From positions 310,001 through 374,000 of the forward strand of contig JAGQDJ010000101.1 in assembly GCA_022885665.1 (NCBI GenBank): a DNA stretch of 64,000 nt. Reading direction: 5' to 3'. Origin of the DNA: Triops longicaudatus (Eukaryota; Arthropoda; Branchiopoda; Notostraca; Triopsidae). Positions 23,801 through 35,600 of the stretch are shown one piece after another. How positions within the stretch are numbered: position 1 is the first letter of the stretch; each line of letters opens with the position of its first letter. The notes beneath the pieces are model-generated. The model saw only the letters and a list, made by a program, of their open reading frames with translations. It was not told the origin of the DNA and did no database searches. Both the position numbers and the translations under genes were made by a program.

Positions 23801-26800
23801 ACCTAACTTAACATAATCTAAAAACTAAACTAATTTGAACTGAATCTAGTCTATGCCAATCTAACCTATCTTTACCTCCCCTTACTTTACCTAACTTTGA
23901 CTTAGTTCTCCGTTAACTCTACCTAAATTCATGAACCTAACCTAATTTTGTTCAACCTGTTCTAAATCAGAACGGATGTTAACTTAATCTAACCTAACTT
24001 AACCTAACTTAGCTAACCTAAACTGTAAAGAAACCAAACCTAAGCTACCTTTACCTAATTTGAGCTTACTTTATCTAACCTAACCTCTATTCTCAACTAA
24101 CTTAACCTAACCTAACCACCCAAAAAACTTGTTTATCTCAATTTTGACATTTTGATCTTTTTGAAATTTTGAATGTTTGAAAAATTTTGTATTTTTTTGT
24201 AGTGTCTTATTTATTTTTTATGAAGAATATTTCATTTAATCTATTTATTCTGTTTAAGATTTTTATTACCTCCTTTTTTCAGTATTTACTTTTGTTATAG
24301 ATAACTTCGATAAGAAAAGCATTGTAAAAAATGGTTGACAAAAAGATAAGAAATTATTTTTTAATTTGTTTTCCGTCGCAGGAGGTGAAGGTTAACAGTC
24401 CGGATTACGCAGATATGAACAAAGAAACGGCGTTGAGCGACTTTTTGCTGCGGATCGAGCACTATAAAGAACAATACCAAACGCTGGACGAAGCTTTAGA
24501 AGCCGAACTAAGTTACATGAAAATATTTAACACAGGTTGGAACTTCGCATAAATTCATTTCCATTACAATTTTGCTTTGAATTTTTTTAAATATATTTTT
24601 TCCCACTTATTTTTTCATTTATTTTCTGGTGCGCGTGTTCGTCGATAATAGGCGAAAAGGTCGTGGTACATAAACATGAAGGACACATCCAGAGCCGGAT
24701 CGTGTATTATCTCATGAATATTCATATCACGCCGCGAACGATTTACCTCACTCGGGTAAGCAGTTTTCTGGAAAAAAAAAATGCATACAAAATAATGGTT
24801 CTAAAAAGAAATACAGAAGTATAAGAAATTGGATACTTTTCTGTTACAAAATGATACAATTTAATCCGAAAAGCTTTGAAGACGGAATAATTCGACTAAC
24901 TTAACTCCAAATGAAAATTACAGTAGAAAATTTACCGTTTTTTTAATTCATTTTATTTTAAAAATGAAGTAGAACCTGAGCTCTTTATTATTTTATACAA
25001 AGTTATTATCATTGTCACTATTATTATTAGCAGTAGTAATAAGAATATTGTTATTTTCGTTTGATCACGGTGATCGTGTTAATATGCGATTTTAATGTAT
25101 TACAATTATTCGTAATTTTTCACAGCATGGAGAAAGCGAGTACAACTTGTTGGGCCGTATTGGTGGCGACGCGGATTTGTCCGCTAGGGGACAGCAGTAC
25201 GCCAGTACGTTGGCGCAGTACATCCACGAGCAAAACATTCCCGATCTGCGCGTCTGGACGTCGTGGATGAAGCGGACCATCCAGACGGCAGCCTCGATCG
25301 ACGCGCCACAAGAGCGGTGGCGAGCTTTGAACGAAATCGATGCGGTAAAGATAAAATCTGAACAAGAAATTGAGCTTATCACTTAAAAAAAAAAAGAAAC
25401 ATAGAACTTCATGTTTATTGAAAAACCTTCGTAGTGCAAAGTTGAGAAAAATCTTTTCTAAAATGAATGAAAATATTTAATTGACATTAATTATACGGTT
25501 TTGGTCGAGCAGGGTATTTGCGAAGAAATGACATACGAAGAAATTGCCAAGACGTTGCCTGACGATTTCAGCGCCCGAGACGGCAACAAGTTTCATTACC
25601 GATACCCGCGAGGCGAATCCTATGAAGACCTGGTAAAAAAATTATTTTGTTGTGTTAGGCCAGGTTAAGTTCAGGTTGGGTTGATGCTTAACCAAGGCTT
25701 AGGCTAACTTACTCTCTGCTACTTACGAGAATAATCTTAAAAACTTAAAATTATTAATAATATTAAACGAAAATAGGAAATATTAACGGATAATCTCAAT
25801 CTGGAAGTGGCTAAAAAGATTTTTCCTGCTGATAGGTGGCACGTCTGGAGCCGGTTATCATGGAACTGGAACGACAGGAAAACGTGCTCGTTGTAGGGCA
25901 CCAAGCTGTTTTGCGATGCTTGTTGGCGTACTTTCTGGATTACCCAGCCGGTGTAACATCCTTCTGATATTATGTTAATTAAGTTTATTTTTGGAAAAAT
26001 TTTGAGCGTGTAGCAAATAGAAGAAAAATTAACTGTAAACGTTAACGAGCAGAAACTCGCACTAGCTGCCGTCAGGTTGACCTTCGTAAAGAACTTAGTC
26101 TAAACAAATCATACCGTATTCTTGTGTTGTAACCAGTGCCGTTTCGTGGCAGCATTATGAAACGAGCTTTCCGAACTTTAATTTTATTAAAAGCAACATT
26201 CAAAGCTGACTTTTCAGGTTCGTAATCTTACGAAATGTTCTTCAACACTTTTCAGTTCAATTCGATAAATTTCTTCTGAAAAAATTCTCTTAATTCTACG
26301 AACGAAAATTTGTACTTAAAACTTTACTGTCGTCGAGATTCTTTTTAAGTTTTTCTTAAATTTCTGAAATCTTCACGAAGGACAATTACGCACGCTGATT
26401 ATTACCGATGCTGTCTCACTGCAGCAATATAAAATATCGAAATTTTTCCCTTTTTACACTGGCATTTTTCATTTTTATTTGTTTATTTTGATTGGTGTAC
26501 TTATTGGTGCTTTCTCGTGATTTTTCGCCTTCTCGTGATTTCTGGGGTAAAAATGTTTCGCGCCAAGTTTGCAGCACAGAAGCTAGTTAATCAGAATTAA
26601 TGCATTAGTTAATTTAGTAAAATTTCTGATGACTCAAGGAATATCGTAAAAATTGTTATTAACGTAAAAATTAAACGTCGTTCAGATTCGCGTGAATTTC
26701 CATTAAATTCTTCCGTTTTCCAAAAGTACAAACGTTTCTAGCTCTTTCTTTATGTTTCATATTATTGTCACCAGATGGCGTTGATGAAGAAATAGCTAGA

Positions 26801-27574
26801 AACGTTTGTATTAGTAATTAATAGATTTTTCTTTTTTAAATGAACCTTCAAAGTGAGCGTTTTTTGTACATTTTTCTTCGTTTTTCCCACTTTTCATGTG
26901 AGTCTTTATTGTAATTTTTTTAATTCTTTTTTTCTACTTTTTATCGATTCCAACCATAAGTTATCCAACAGTTAAATTTGTAAAGACCCATATTTTGAAA
27001 TGATAATCTTGCGATTGTAGTTTGAACAACTCAAGTTCTTTCCTTATGGTAATTTTTTTACATATTGATCAACCAAAATCTTACGGTGTGCAAATGATGT
27101 CAATACGGTTGATATAGCCTGTGATAATTGGAGTTTGGATTTAAATTGTAGTCAAATTTGGAGTTGCATTGTTTCATAGCTGACTTATAAATGACTGATA
27201 TTGTTTTCTAGATGAACTGCCATATATCCGGGTGCCTTTACACGCCGTCCTGAAACTGACGCCCGTCGCTTACGGGTGTAAGGTGGAAGAAGTGAAACTC
27301 CCCATTGACGCCGTCGATACGCATCGACCAAAACCTTCCGTAAGCCTTTAATTACTACTTTACTCTAGTAATAACAATAATAATAATAATAATTAATAGA
27401 AAAGAAAGTAACTAAGTAACAAAAAAATTGAATTGAATTAAAATTAATGGAAAATTTACTCAAAAATGTTTAGTGGAAATAAATTAATCGCGTTTTATGT
27501 CAAGTTAGGTAGCCGGACTATTGGAACCTCGGTTTAAACGCGAAGAAACGGAAGAGACAGCCTCCAAACCGTAA
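14736..27574 (+). CDS. PFKFB: 6-phosphofructo-2-kinase / fructose-2,6-bisphosphatase
   Basis: Makes and degrades fructose 2,6-bisphosphate, the main activator of phosphofructokinase-1, in the cytosol. Common exons: 19559-19684, 21914-22074, 23084-23218, 24382-24535, 24652-24755, 25126-25344, 25513-25632, 25836-25950, 27212-27339, 27509-27574; every junction keeps phase. Three alternative first exons give about 476, 565 or 467 residues (human PFKFB1 is 471). In the shortest form the kinase has Walker A GLPARGKT at 42-49, then FDATNTTRERR and ESICDDP; the phosphatase has the phospho-acceptor His253 in RHGE... (here TRHGES), Glu322 in NEIDA and His387 in GHQAV, matching human His258, Glu327 and His392. 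Both activities look intact. The donor after 24535 (GTTGGA) is weak. Introns hold long TTAGG-like blocks. Confidence 0.96.
16930..17299 (+). other. PFKFB: PFKFB alternative first coding exon b
   Basis: Encodes 123 residues starting MACCGTSSGS, Cys/Ser/Pro/Gln-rich in the middle and ending RPKRNVIWRVG at a GTAAGA donor in phase 1. GC-rich compared with its surroundings. It joins the common exon without changing frame. A 123-residue N-terminal extension is long for the family, so this isoform would have a distinct N-terminal domain; it could also be an independent short gene, though phase and donor fit PFKFB. Confidence 0.6.
17300..18981. repeat. PFKFB intron with TTAGG-like block
   Basis: From about 17840 to 18290 the plus strand is a patchwork of TTAGG, TTAAG and related pentamers separated by short unrelated words. 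The rest has no exon. Around 18500-18720 are repeated phrases on CCCGTTTTATT and GTACC. The block belongs to the set described at 22205, 23415 and 49185. Confidence 0.7.
18982..19003. other. assembly gap (22 N) between G-runs
   Basis: A run of N flanked by 14 G on the left and 8 G on the right. The true length and content of this point are unknown; as at 8784 the failure occurs at a G homopolymer. Confidence 0.95.
19294..19369 (+). other. PFKFB: PFKFB alternative first coding exon c, with PKA-like site
   Basis: Encodes MNSETSMIKTKRECFLRKRN followed by GSVHIG, ending in phase 1 at a GTAAAA donor, and lies only 189 bases before the common exon. The peptide RKRNGS sits in the same place, about 20 residues before the Walker A motif, as the basic-basic-Ser site that PKA phosphorylates in liver PFKFB1. 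Exons a and b lack it. The exon choice would therefore decide whether the enzyme can be switched this way. Confidence 0.75.
19505..19520. repeat. TA microsatellite
   Basis: An uninterrupted run of alternating T and A just upstream of the acceptor of the common PFKFB exon. Confidence 0.8.
19870..21220. repeat. TTAGG-like degenerate pentamer blocks, PFKFB intron
   Basis: Dense GGTTA/AGTTA words on the plus strand at about 19870-19950 and 20160-20600, then a short block of the complementary CCTAA type at about 20860-20960, then plus-type again at 21070-21220. The repeats are degenerate and broken by short insertions; no open frame is involved. Confidence 0.7.
22205..22990 (+). repeat. TTAGG-like degenerate pentamer block, G-rich on plus strand
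   Basis: About 780 bases in the PFKFB intron between exons 22074 and 23084, rich in GTTAGGTTA and AAGTTAGG. Period 5 is visible over short runs. Arthropod telomeres often consist of TTAGG, so an origin from interstitial telomere sequence is possible, but a simple expanded pentamer is an equal alternative. Confidence 0.75.
23415..24120 (-). repeat. TTAGG-like block, C-rich on plus strand
   Basis: The next PFKFB intron carries the same pentamer family in the opposite orientation: CCTAACTTAACC and CTAACCTAACC on the plus strand. The orientation switches between neighbouring introns of one gene. Confidence 0.75.
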
Positions 27575-29146
27575 AACTATCCTCAGATTCTTTTTCGCTT
27601 CTTTTCCTTGTCTTGAACGAAAAAAGTAAAGAAAAAACTCTTCCTAAAGGCAATTTTCTGTGTTCTTGAATTGGCTTTCTTAACAGATTTTGATCATGGG
27701 AAAACTAAGTTTCTTGTCTTTTTAATTAACCCAACAGATAACAGTTGAAAGACGAAGATATATACAGTTCTGAAACGTCCGTCCCTGTGCTCATATCCTA
27801 CTTTATTTTGTATTGAAAAGGTCTGATTCTGCAAGATCTTTGTGATTGTTGCAGGAGGGTGATTTTAAGCGAAATTTAGTTTTTTTTTGTTTTTTTTTTT
27901 AAAGGAAAAATATACGATGTTTTCAGGCACTTTGTATGCAATTCAACAGCGTTAGAAGTGGGAAAAATAGCTTTCCATCGTGTTTTTGCATAAAGATTTA
28001 AGTGAATTATGTAAATGGCGTAAAAACTTGTGATTTTTCTATTTTTTAATGAGTTTCTGTTGAGAAGATCGGAAGGCATTAAATGTATCATTTTTTTATT
28101 CTTCCTATTTTTTTAGAGAAAACATAAGAATTAACAAAAGTCAAATGTACAGTTTGACTATTAATAATAAAAGGGTTGGAATTTTATACGAGAAGAAAGG
28201 GGAGCAAATGTTGCCATTTGTGTACTGTATGAACTCCGCTGCCTGGTGCTGTGAAATACACGCATAACTCAAAACACATTACACTTAATAAAAAATTTTT
28301 AATATGGTTGATGACAAATCTGCAAATTTTATGAAATAACTCAGTTTAGGTTAAAGAAAAAGTCATGACTAGTTTTACTAATATAAACGAATTATTCGAT
28401 CTTTTTTTTGTTTTTTAAATGTTCATTTAATGTATAAATGCGTTTCGCTGTGTAAGGCTTTCCCTGTGTCGAAGAGCAGACATATGAAGATAATTTTTTA
28501 AGGACAAAAATTATTCGAGTATTCCCGACTTTACCCGCGAATATAGAGAAACAACCACCGACAGAACGCGTGTAGCAAAACCAGGAATTAAGTGACATTT
28601 GACAGCAGTTCAGTCCTATGGTCTTGGCTTCTGAATGAAAGCAGTAAGCGAGACCGAGGCATCTTGGATAGGGGGTAGGTTGAACAGTCTTAGATATCTT
28701 AGCCGTCTTTTGAAAGTAAAATCCACTAAACTCACGTAACGTTCTTTTCATACAAACACAGCAACTGAGAAGGTACAGTTGCGTCTTCAACTTCTACTAA
28801 AAGTTACCGTTCTTTGTTTTATTCCGGTGGATATCCCAAACTTTTGACAAAAGAAATTTAGACTTCTTAGAGTGTAGTTAGCAAGTTATCTGCGTATGCA
28901 TTTTTATGGAGCAAGTAAACTCTTGTGCGTTCAAAACAAGCCCAGTTTTGACACATTTGAGTTACTGGTTACTGACATTTCGCCACTTTGTTTAGTGACT
29001 GCCTTCGGGTCAGGTCGGGTAGAAAGAGACGGGGCAGGTCGGACCATGGGTGTCGAGCACGGCTGGTCTTGTTTCGATCTCGTGTCGAATGTTCTGAACT
29101 AGCATGATGGTCAAATCTGGAAGCAGACAAACGCAGAAACGGTACA
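27575..29146. other. PFKFB 3' flank and intergenic
   Basis: AT-rich sequence containing the PFKFB 3' untranslated region. Several AATAAA-like words occur (for example near 28286), none decisive. A 132-codon minus-strand frame at 28392-28790 has no recognised domain or splice context. Confidence 0.45.
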
Positions 29147-29331
29147 CAAGCCTGCAGTGGCGTCGTGCACTTAAAAAATTTGGTGGGTGCCCGATTTTGC
29201 ATTTCTCTTAAAAAAAGAGTTAATGAGTTATAAATGAGTTTTAAATTGTACCTTTTTTTTTCAGGATGGCAAAAATTTTGGGGGGCCCGGGCCCCCCCGT
29301 CCCCTTATGGCACGACGCCTCTGCAAGCCTG
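29147..29331. mobile_element. hAT MITE copy 1 with 8-bp target duplication
   Basis: The element is 29155-29323 (169 bases). It starts CAGTGGCGTCGTGCA and ends with an inverted TGGCACGACGCCTCTG. The 8-base word CAAGCCTG lies directly outside both ends (29147-29154 and 29324-29331), the target-duplication length of hAT transposons. Near the right end is a GGGGGGCCCGGGCCCCCCC palindrome. It has no coding capacity. Confidence 0.85.
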
Positions 29332-31546
29332 TGCACTACATTTGTGTAATACTAAATTTTCTACGTGCAACAATGGTTCTTCTTCGATTTAAAATTGTTC
29401 GTGATAAAATGCATCATATAATAGAATAGTGCTTCCGTTTCAAAATTCCTTTCAATTAAGCTTTACTTGGTTTCCACCTGCATGCTTTTGGTTATCATCA
29501 ACGCACAAATATTCTGCAAACATTCCCACAACTGCTCAAGGTACCTCGCAGGACTACGAAACTTACCTAGTGGTGGGGCACGTTGGTCAGTTTTGACCGG
29601 CTTTGGTAGAAATGAAATGTTACATGTAAGGGGTTTACTTAACTTGCTAGAAAATCACACGATAACAAGGATGGAAATGGTACTTTTAAAACGCCAAATT
29701 TAGTATCACACTGATAATATAGCGTCTTATAACTATCGAGAACGCAAACTGCCCGACGTGCCCTGGTCTTCGGGGAAACCTTCGGGGTTTCTCCTACTTT
29801 GAGTGCAGTATTTAACTTTAGGACTTTGCCTGCGACTGAAAATGTTTTTGGCTTTACACGGCGGTCGTAGTGTTCCTTTTGTTCTTGGTGGGCTTGAATA
29901 ATCGGTCTCGTACGAATGTAAAAGCAATGTTTAATCGTTGGACCATTTCGGCTTTGTAGACTTCGTCGAGGGCGGAACTCTTCCGTTGTGGAGCTAGAAT
30001 GGGGTTAACATCAAATTTTGGATCTCGGCCATGTGGTAAGGGAGAATGGTGTTTCATCAATACTGCTATTTGGTAAGCAAACAGCACGAAATTGATCTGC
30101 TGGTACCAGATGCTAGTTCTTATCGCAATATTTAGTCAATCCATCCAGAAGGTGATGTTCGACCATATCATTGGATTTAAAATTGCAGGAGGTGGTGTTC
30201 GATTTGATGATCTCTAAGAAGGCGCAATGTCAGGCGTTCACATTCTAGGAAAGTGGGACTTGGGTAAGGATGACAGGATAGGATAAGAAAGATTTACAGG
30301 TTCGTTCGTTTAGGCGTAAGCGTCGGGCGGTAGAATAGACAAGGAAATTTAGGCTTGTACGGTTGTATGTCTGTATTGTAGCTCGGTAATTCATGTACTT
30401 CTAATTTTAAATTCGGTAGAGTAGGAATTGACTTGGTTGTTGATCGGTTAAGTGCTCTCGAACAACTGTTCAAAAGAGGAAAGGCAATCGGAAGATTCTA
30501 ACTGGAGTACAAACGCTCACTTATGTTACATAAAACTAGGGAGTACGGTTACCTCTGACTGGGAAGACCAAGCTGAGGCATAAACGGAAACTGAGGAAAA
30601 GGTTTCCCTAAGAAAGCAAAATACTAGTATTCTAGGCACCTGTAATATAAAGTTCGATTGGACAAAAACATACACTACACCTTCTCACAAAATCTTGTGT
30701 ACGCAAAATATAAGACACGGCCGAATAGGTTCAGTTTATCCTCTCATGAAACTTCACAATTTCTGATTAGCCTCTAACTAGATTTATTCTAATAATCTTT
30801 CGTTAGTTTTAAAATTTTCTATTAATTACATGCACTTCGCACATAAGCTTTTTCCTTCAACAAACACTCGCGTAATTATTTGACATAACTGTGAATTATA
30901 GGTGCGTCTTTTCATCCTTATTTGGTTCCGACCCTTTTTCTTATATGCCAACTAGCACCTTGTGTTTAATAAGTATACATTATTATAGCGATGACAATTG
31001 ACAGAAACAATGAAAAATAGCAGATGAAGTTGAGAACATTGCAAACATCAGCTGGCTATCAACATGAAACATCAGTTTTCTCTAATCTTTTTCTATTTGC
31101 TGGCAGTTTGCAACGCAGCGAGGACTTTCTCCACTACAAATTCCATATCCTGGCTACGACGGGTTGGCTTTCAGCTATATGCTTCCTGGCCATGTTTACT
31201 ACTGTCTTCCTCTGCTCCACAGTAGGTTCAAGAAATTCTAGTTACTTGTACGGCTTGTAATTTGTTTGGTACACATCTGAAGCACTATTCCCGCTTCTCT
31301 TATTCGAAAGTTGAACATTAGTGTATTCCTTGAGAAACTGTTCACGCGTAGTGCAAGATTTGGGAGCTGCTACGAATGCTAAAAGTAAAAGTAAAATTAA
31401 TTGTTTACATTTGTAATAAGCGCGCCTGTACTTGTTTACTAAACGTGGAAGGGAAGACCGTGAGGTGATGATTGCCTGTGTACTTTTGAGTTCTCCGGAA
31501 AACTGGCGTTTGAGGCCTACGTTTTCTTGAGTCAGCAATCCGGAGT
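29332..31546. other. intergenic
   Basis: No supported multi-exon gene. The only coding candidate is the short frame at 31064-31225. The sequence between about 29700 and 30600 contains CGG/TCG-rich short open frames on the minus strand without recognised domains. Confidence 0.4.
31064..31225 (+). CDS. possible small secreted protein, unsupported family
   Basis: A 53-codon frame that starts MKHQFSLIFFYLLAVCNAAR, which looks like a good cleavable signal peptide, followed by a Ser/Leu-rich tail. It could be the first exon of a longer gene, but no good donor is seen before the TAG. No TATA box at the right spacing. It overlaps a longer frame (31024-31260) in another phase that has no features. 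Weak candidate. Confidence 0.25.
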   Translation: MKHQFSLIFFYLLAVCNAARTFSTTNSISWLRRVGFQLYASWPCLLLSSSAPQ

Positions 31547-31659
31547 CCATCCTGAAAAAAAAAGGTACAATTTAAAACTCATTTATAACTCATTAACTCT
31601 TTTATTAAGAGAAATGCAAAATCGGGCCCCCCAAATTTTTGAAGTGCACGACGCCACTG
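31547..31659 (-). mobile_element. hAT MITE copy 2, truncated and inverted
   Basis: Read on the minus strand it repeats the left two thirds of the element at 29155: CAGTGGCGTCGTGCACTTCA, then GAGTTAATGAGTTATAAATG, then the T-run ending in CAGGATGG. The right terminus with the G/C palindrome is missing. The same family, opposite orientation, about 2.2 kb away. Confidence 0.8.
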
Positions 31660-32558
31660 GTAGAATGATCGGGGTCAAAGCATTGTTACTGAATGAACTC
31701 CACGGTTGACCGAATGAACAATTACCATGAGATTTTCTCTATAACGAGCTTTGTGGTGGTAAGCATGTAAGGGAGTTAAATTTCACGCTTCCTGAGCCTT
31801 CGATTTTAGAGACCAGGCCAAGGTGATGAAATGTAATTGCAAAAATGAGAAATCGATACTTGGATATCTTCGAATACTATGTGTGACTTAAAACACACAG
31901 ACCGAACTGCGTTAACACAGGAAAACCGAGACTATTATACAATAAAAGCAAAGGGAGAAGGAAGGGAATCACTATTCACGTTGCACTACTCGTTAACTCG
32001 ATGGAGGAGACAAGGGAGGACTGTCAACAGAAGGCCACAAAAACACCTGGACACAACCATTACAGTGCGTGTGAAACCGTACGCATGAAGACGTGAGCAA
32101 TTCGTATTACAACTAAGGAATCTATGTGTCTCCGTCAAGTCGTTGTGCTAAAAAGTGCCTTAGCCCTAAGGCTGTAGTTTTTTCTTGTGGTGAAATTCAC
32201 CAAGAAAACTGGTTTTCGCCGTTTAATAATGCATTAGAGCGAGGGAAAGTTTGATAGACCCTAAGCATTTTTAAGGGCTTCCACAAATTTTGACCTTCAC
32301 GCAAAATCAGATAGTTAATGTGCCAGTTTACGATTCTCTTTCTTAAAATTACTTTCAAGATTGTTGAAAATATGCTCAATGAATAGTGGTTCAATAGATG
32401 ATTGTGAGACAGATAAAAAATTTTACGAAGGCAACTGGATTACAAAAAAAAAAAAAAAAAAAAAAATTACTTTGAATGTATGCAGACTGCTGTTTTAAAT
32501 TTATCAAAACACTTCCTTCAGACCGGTTTGCGAAAAAAAAGCAGGTCAGAGAAGTCAG
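31660..32558. other. intergenic upstream of DUF4789-type gene
   Basis: No exon found. A poly-A run of 23 lies near 32443-32466. Confidence 0.45.
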
Positions 32559-32593
32559 TATATAAACGTAAGCATTGTTCTACAGCGATCAGT
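32559..32593 (+). promoter_or_regulatory. TATA box plus TCAGT initiator of DUF4789-type gene
   Basis: TATATAAA starts at 32559 and TCAGT lies at 32589-32593; the initiator A is 32 bases from the first T, a textbook distance. The start codon of the gene is at 32688. A five-codon upstream frame (ATG at 32656) lies in the leader. Confidence 0.7.
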
Positions 32594-32687
32594 TGAAGTA
32601 TACATTTGGCTACCTTTACGCGCCCATTTACAAACTTTTGAGTAAACATTCCGCAAATGGAACAGTTGTAAGAAGTCTTCTGTGAGA

Positions 32688-35600
32688 ATGAACACTTGGC
32701 AGCGGTTATTAACAATCGCTAGTCTGCAAACGACTATTAGTATTTCTCTTAGTGCACCTACTACTAGTGATACAACTGCCTGCCTCTACTATTACCTGTG
32801 AGTTTGGTTAAGTACGATCCACTTTTATTTGACAATCATTAATTTTTTATTCTATTTCAATTTCATTTACCCTTGGACAGGAAGACCAGGGTACATTGCT
32901 GACACACTTTTATTAAAATTATTTTCTACGTTTTACTTTACTACTTATTTTTAACAGTAGAAATTTCTTTTGTAGGCCTTCACATTGTGAAACGAAATGC
33001 TTCGAAGCATTGACCCAGGGACCTTGTCGCCATGGTCAGGTATTTGCTCCTATAACAGAGGATTTGGATGTGACATCGTTTCGCGGTGAGGCCTTTGGTG
33101 AATCCTTCTGCAACAACGCTATCTACGTGCGAAATGTGGACTTTGATAAGGAATTTGTGAATTCGTGCAACAAGACAAGTTACGGTTATTGCGTTTGGAA
33201 CGAACCCGACCATCCTTGCTATGGGTCATCCGCTAACCACCGGTTTTCAAACGAGACTCAAACTTGCCACGCAGTAGGCCTCCAGGAATATTGTCCTGAA
33301 AATCAAGTCTTCTACGCCTATGAGCCTTCATGGGACGAAAACAGCAATATTTATGGCGAATGTGACTGTTTTTTAGAGAAGGAAATGTGGTACTACCCTG
33401 GTAATGGAAACTGCTACCGCCTTCATAGCCAAGTACGTACAATGGAATGGATTGATATTGTTACTACCGTAAGTTACGTTCAGATTTAACATAACCACGA
33501 GTCCCCAACGTGTTCCAGAATCCGAAACTTGTCTCGTAAAACGGAAATCACTTTCCTGAGCAAACTCGATTGCCAAGGCATATACCTAGAGAGATTTAAA
33601 CAGCATCAAAATACTGGCGTTAACATGCAACTCGATAATCTGTTTAAATTTTTAGGGTCCGTGTAAGGAAGGCGAATGGCTCGCGTTATCAAACGAAGAA
33701 AATACACTCAAATGTGAATCAACTCCTTGTCCTACCAATGGAAGTTATGTGTACTGGACACTTGGACATGAACAGTGCTTCGTTCTTGGTGACAAGGGAC
33801 CTTGTCCTATATTTGGACGCGACGGAGAACCGAGCCAAGAGGTTCTTATTCGTTCATTTGATGGTGCAACATGTGGCTTGCCACAAAAGGAATACGTACC
33901 AGTACGCAGTTGCTTTTCACATACTTCGTTGAAATTGCAATTTGATGCGTCACGTTGCTTTACTAACGTACGTCGTAGCTTTGGATTTAGCTGTGGTCTT
34001 TCAGATTATTCCAGACTAGCTAAGCGCTGTTTGTACGGATTTGCCACCTTGGCCATGGCTAATATCACGAACCCGCCGCCATCTCCTAGTCATAGTGATT
34101 CCGACAAATGTTTACTTCCACACCCGTAAGTGACAAGTACCGTATATTTGCCAATATTGACCCAAAGAAACTCCCAAATGTGCTTTTTACCAAATTCACT
34201 AGTGCCATCTCGCGAAGAAACTTAAAATATAATTGCGATATTAGATTGGTAACACTGGAAATAGTCCCATTAGCTACCGTGTTGTAGTTTTCTGGTTTTA
34301 ATAAGTGTTATGAGGGAAAAATAATAATTCCAACTACTAGATATCCATCACCAAATACGTGATGAGTACTTGCGCTCACCGGCACCGCTATGTTTTCGTT
34401 AGTTTTGGAAACGTGGCGATGTCGGTGAGTGCAGCTCTTTGGCTGTAGCAATAAACTTTATTATACCTATGATTTTGCACATTCAAATCTGTAAGACGTA
34501 GTTTTATAACGACTAAATTCAATTTTAAGTTAATTTCACAATGCGCCTCACTCCAAGCTCTTTTGATATACTTTTTAACCTTTTGTACATGCAGACCAAG
34601 CTTAAACTACATAATCATAGCTTTAGCAAAGGGTGGGTTTGTTTGGGTCGACTTGTATGAAGAATACTAATATGCGACTTGTATGAAGAATACTAATATG
34701 CTACCAAATTTCTTCTCGATTCAACTTGCTAACGAAAACGAGCAAATATAAAGATGGTTATTTTCCAGGGCATGGGGCTGTATTGACCCATTTTGTTATG
34801 AGGTTTCAACCCAAGGACCGTGCAGCGACAAGCAAATTTTTGTTGAGATACCAGACTTCATTAATAAGGACATCCTTCGTAGTGGAGCCTTGGGAAAAGG
34901 CTGCGCGTACAATTACGGTGAAGGAATCTTCTTCGATCGAGACGTAGATTTGGATCCAGACGTAAATAAAACGTTACCACCCTTAGTTAACCCGAATCAA
35001 AAATACGGTTTCTGCGTTTGGAACGACACCAATCATCCGTGCAATGGCCGGCCAGCCAATCAGCGGTTTTCTAACGAAACTCAGGCTTGCCACACCTTAG
35101 GCCTGCAAGAATACTGCGGAGAGCATCAAACATTCTATGAAGAGTATGACAGCTCCTTAGAGCCTTTCTACGGAGCGTGTGATTGCATCTCTCGCGAAAA
35201 AGCGTGGTATGACCCCATAAACGACAGTTGCTTCATACCACATTCTCAAGTTAGTTTCTTTTCGGTATATTTAAAATAATACAATTGTACGGTTAGTTTA
35301 CGAAAATTGTACACTGTATTCGAAACAAAATCCGAACAATGATCGCTATAGAAAAATAATGAAAAAATATTGAAAATATAATTCACACTTACGGATTCTT
35401 TGAACACTAGGGTGCGTGCCCAGACGGTCATTGGCTAACGATGAATTACACGGATGGACCAGCAGTTTGTGAGCCAACTCCTTGTCCTGCTGATGGCAAC
35501 CATGTCCTCTGGACATATGAGCATCAGTCCTGTTATTTACGTGACGAACAAGGCCCATGTTTGTCGGGTGCCAAGCTTACCATATTTCCTGGAGAATTAT

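Noticed and set aside
28392..28790. 132-codon open frame on the minus strand
   Set aside because: No recognised domain, no splice context, and composition like the AT-rich surroundings; it probably is chance.
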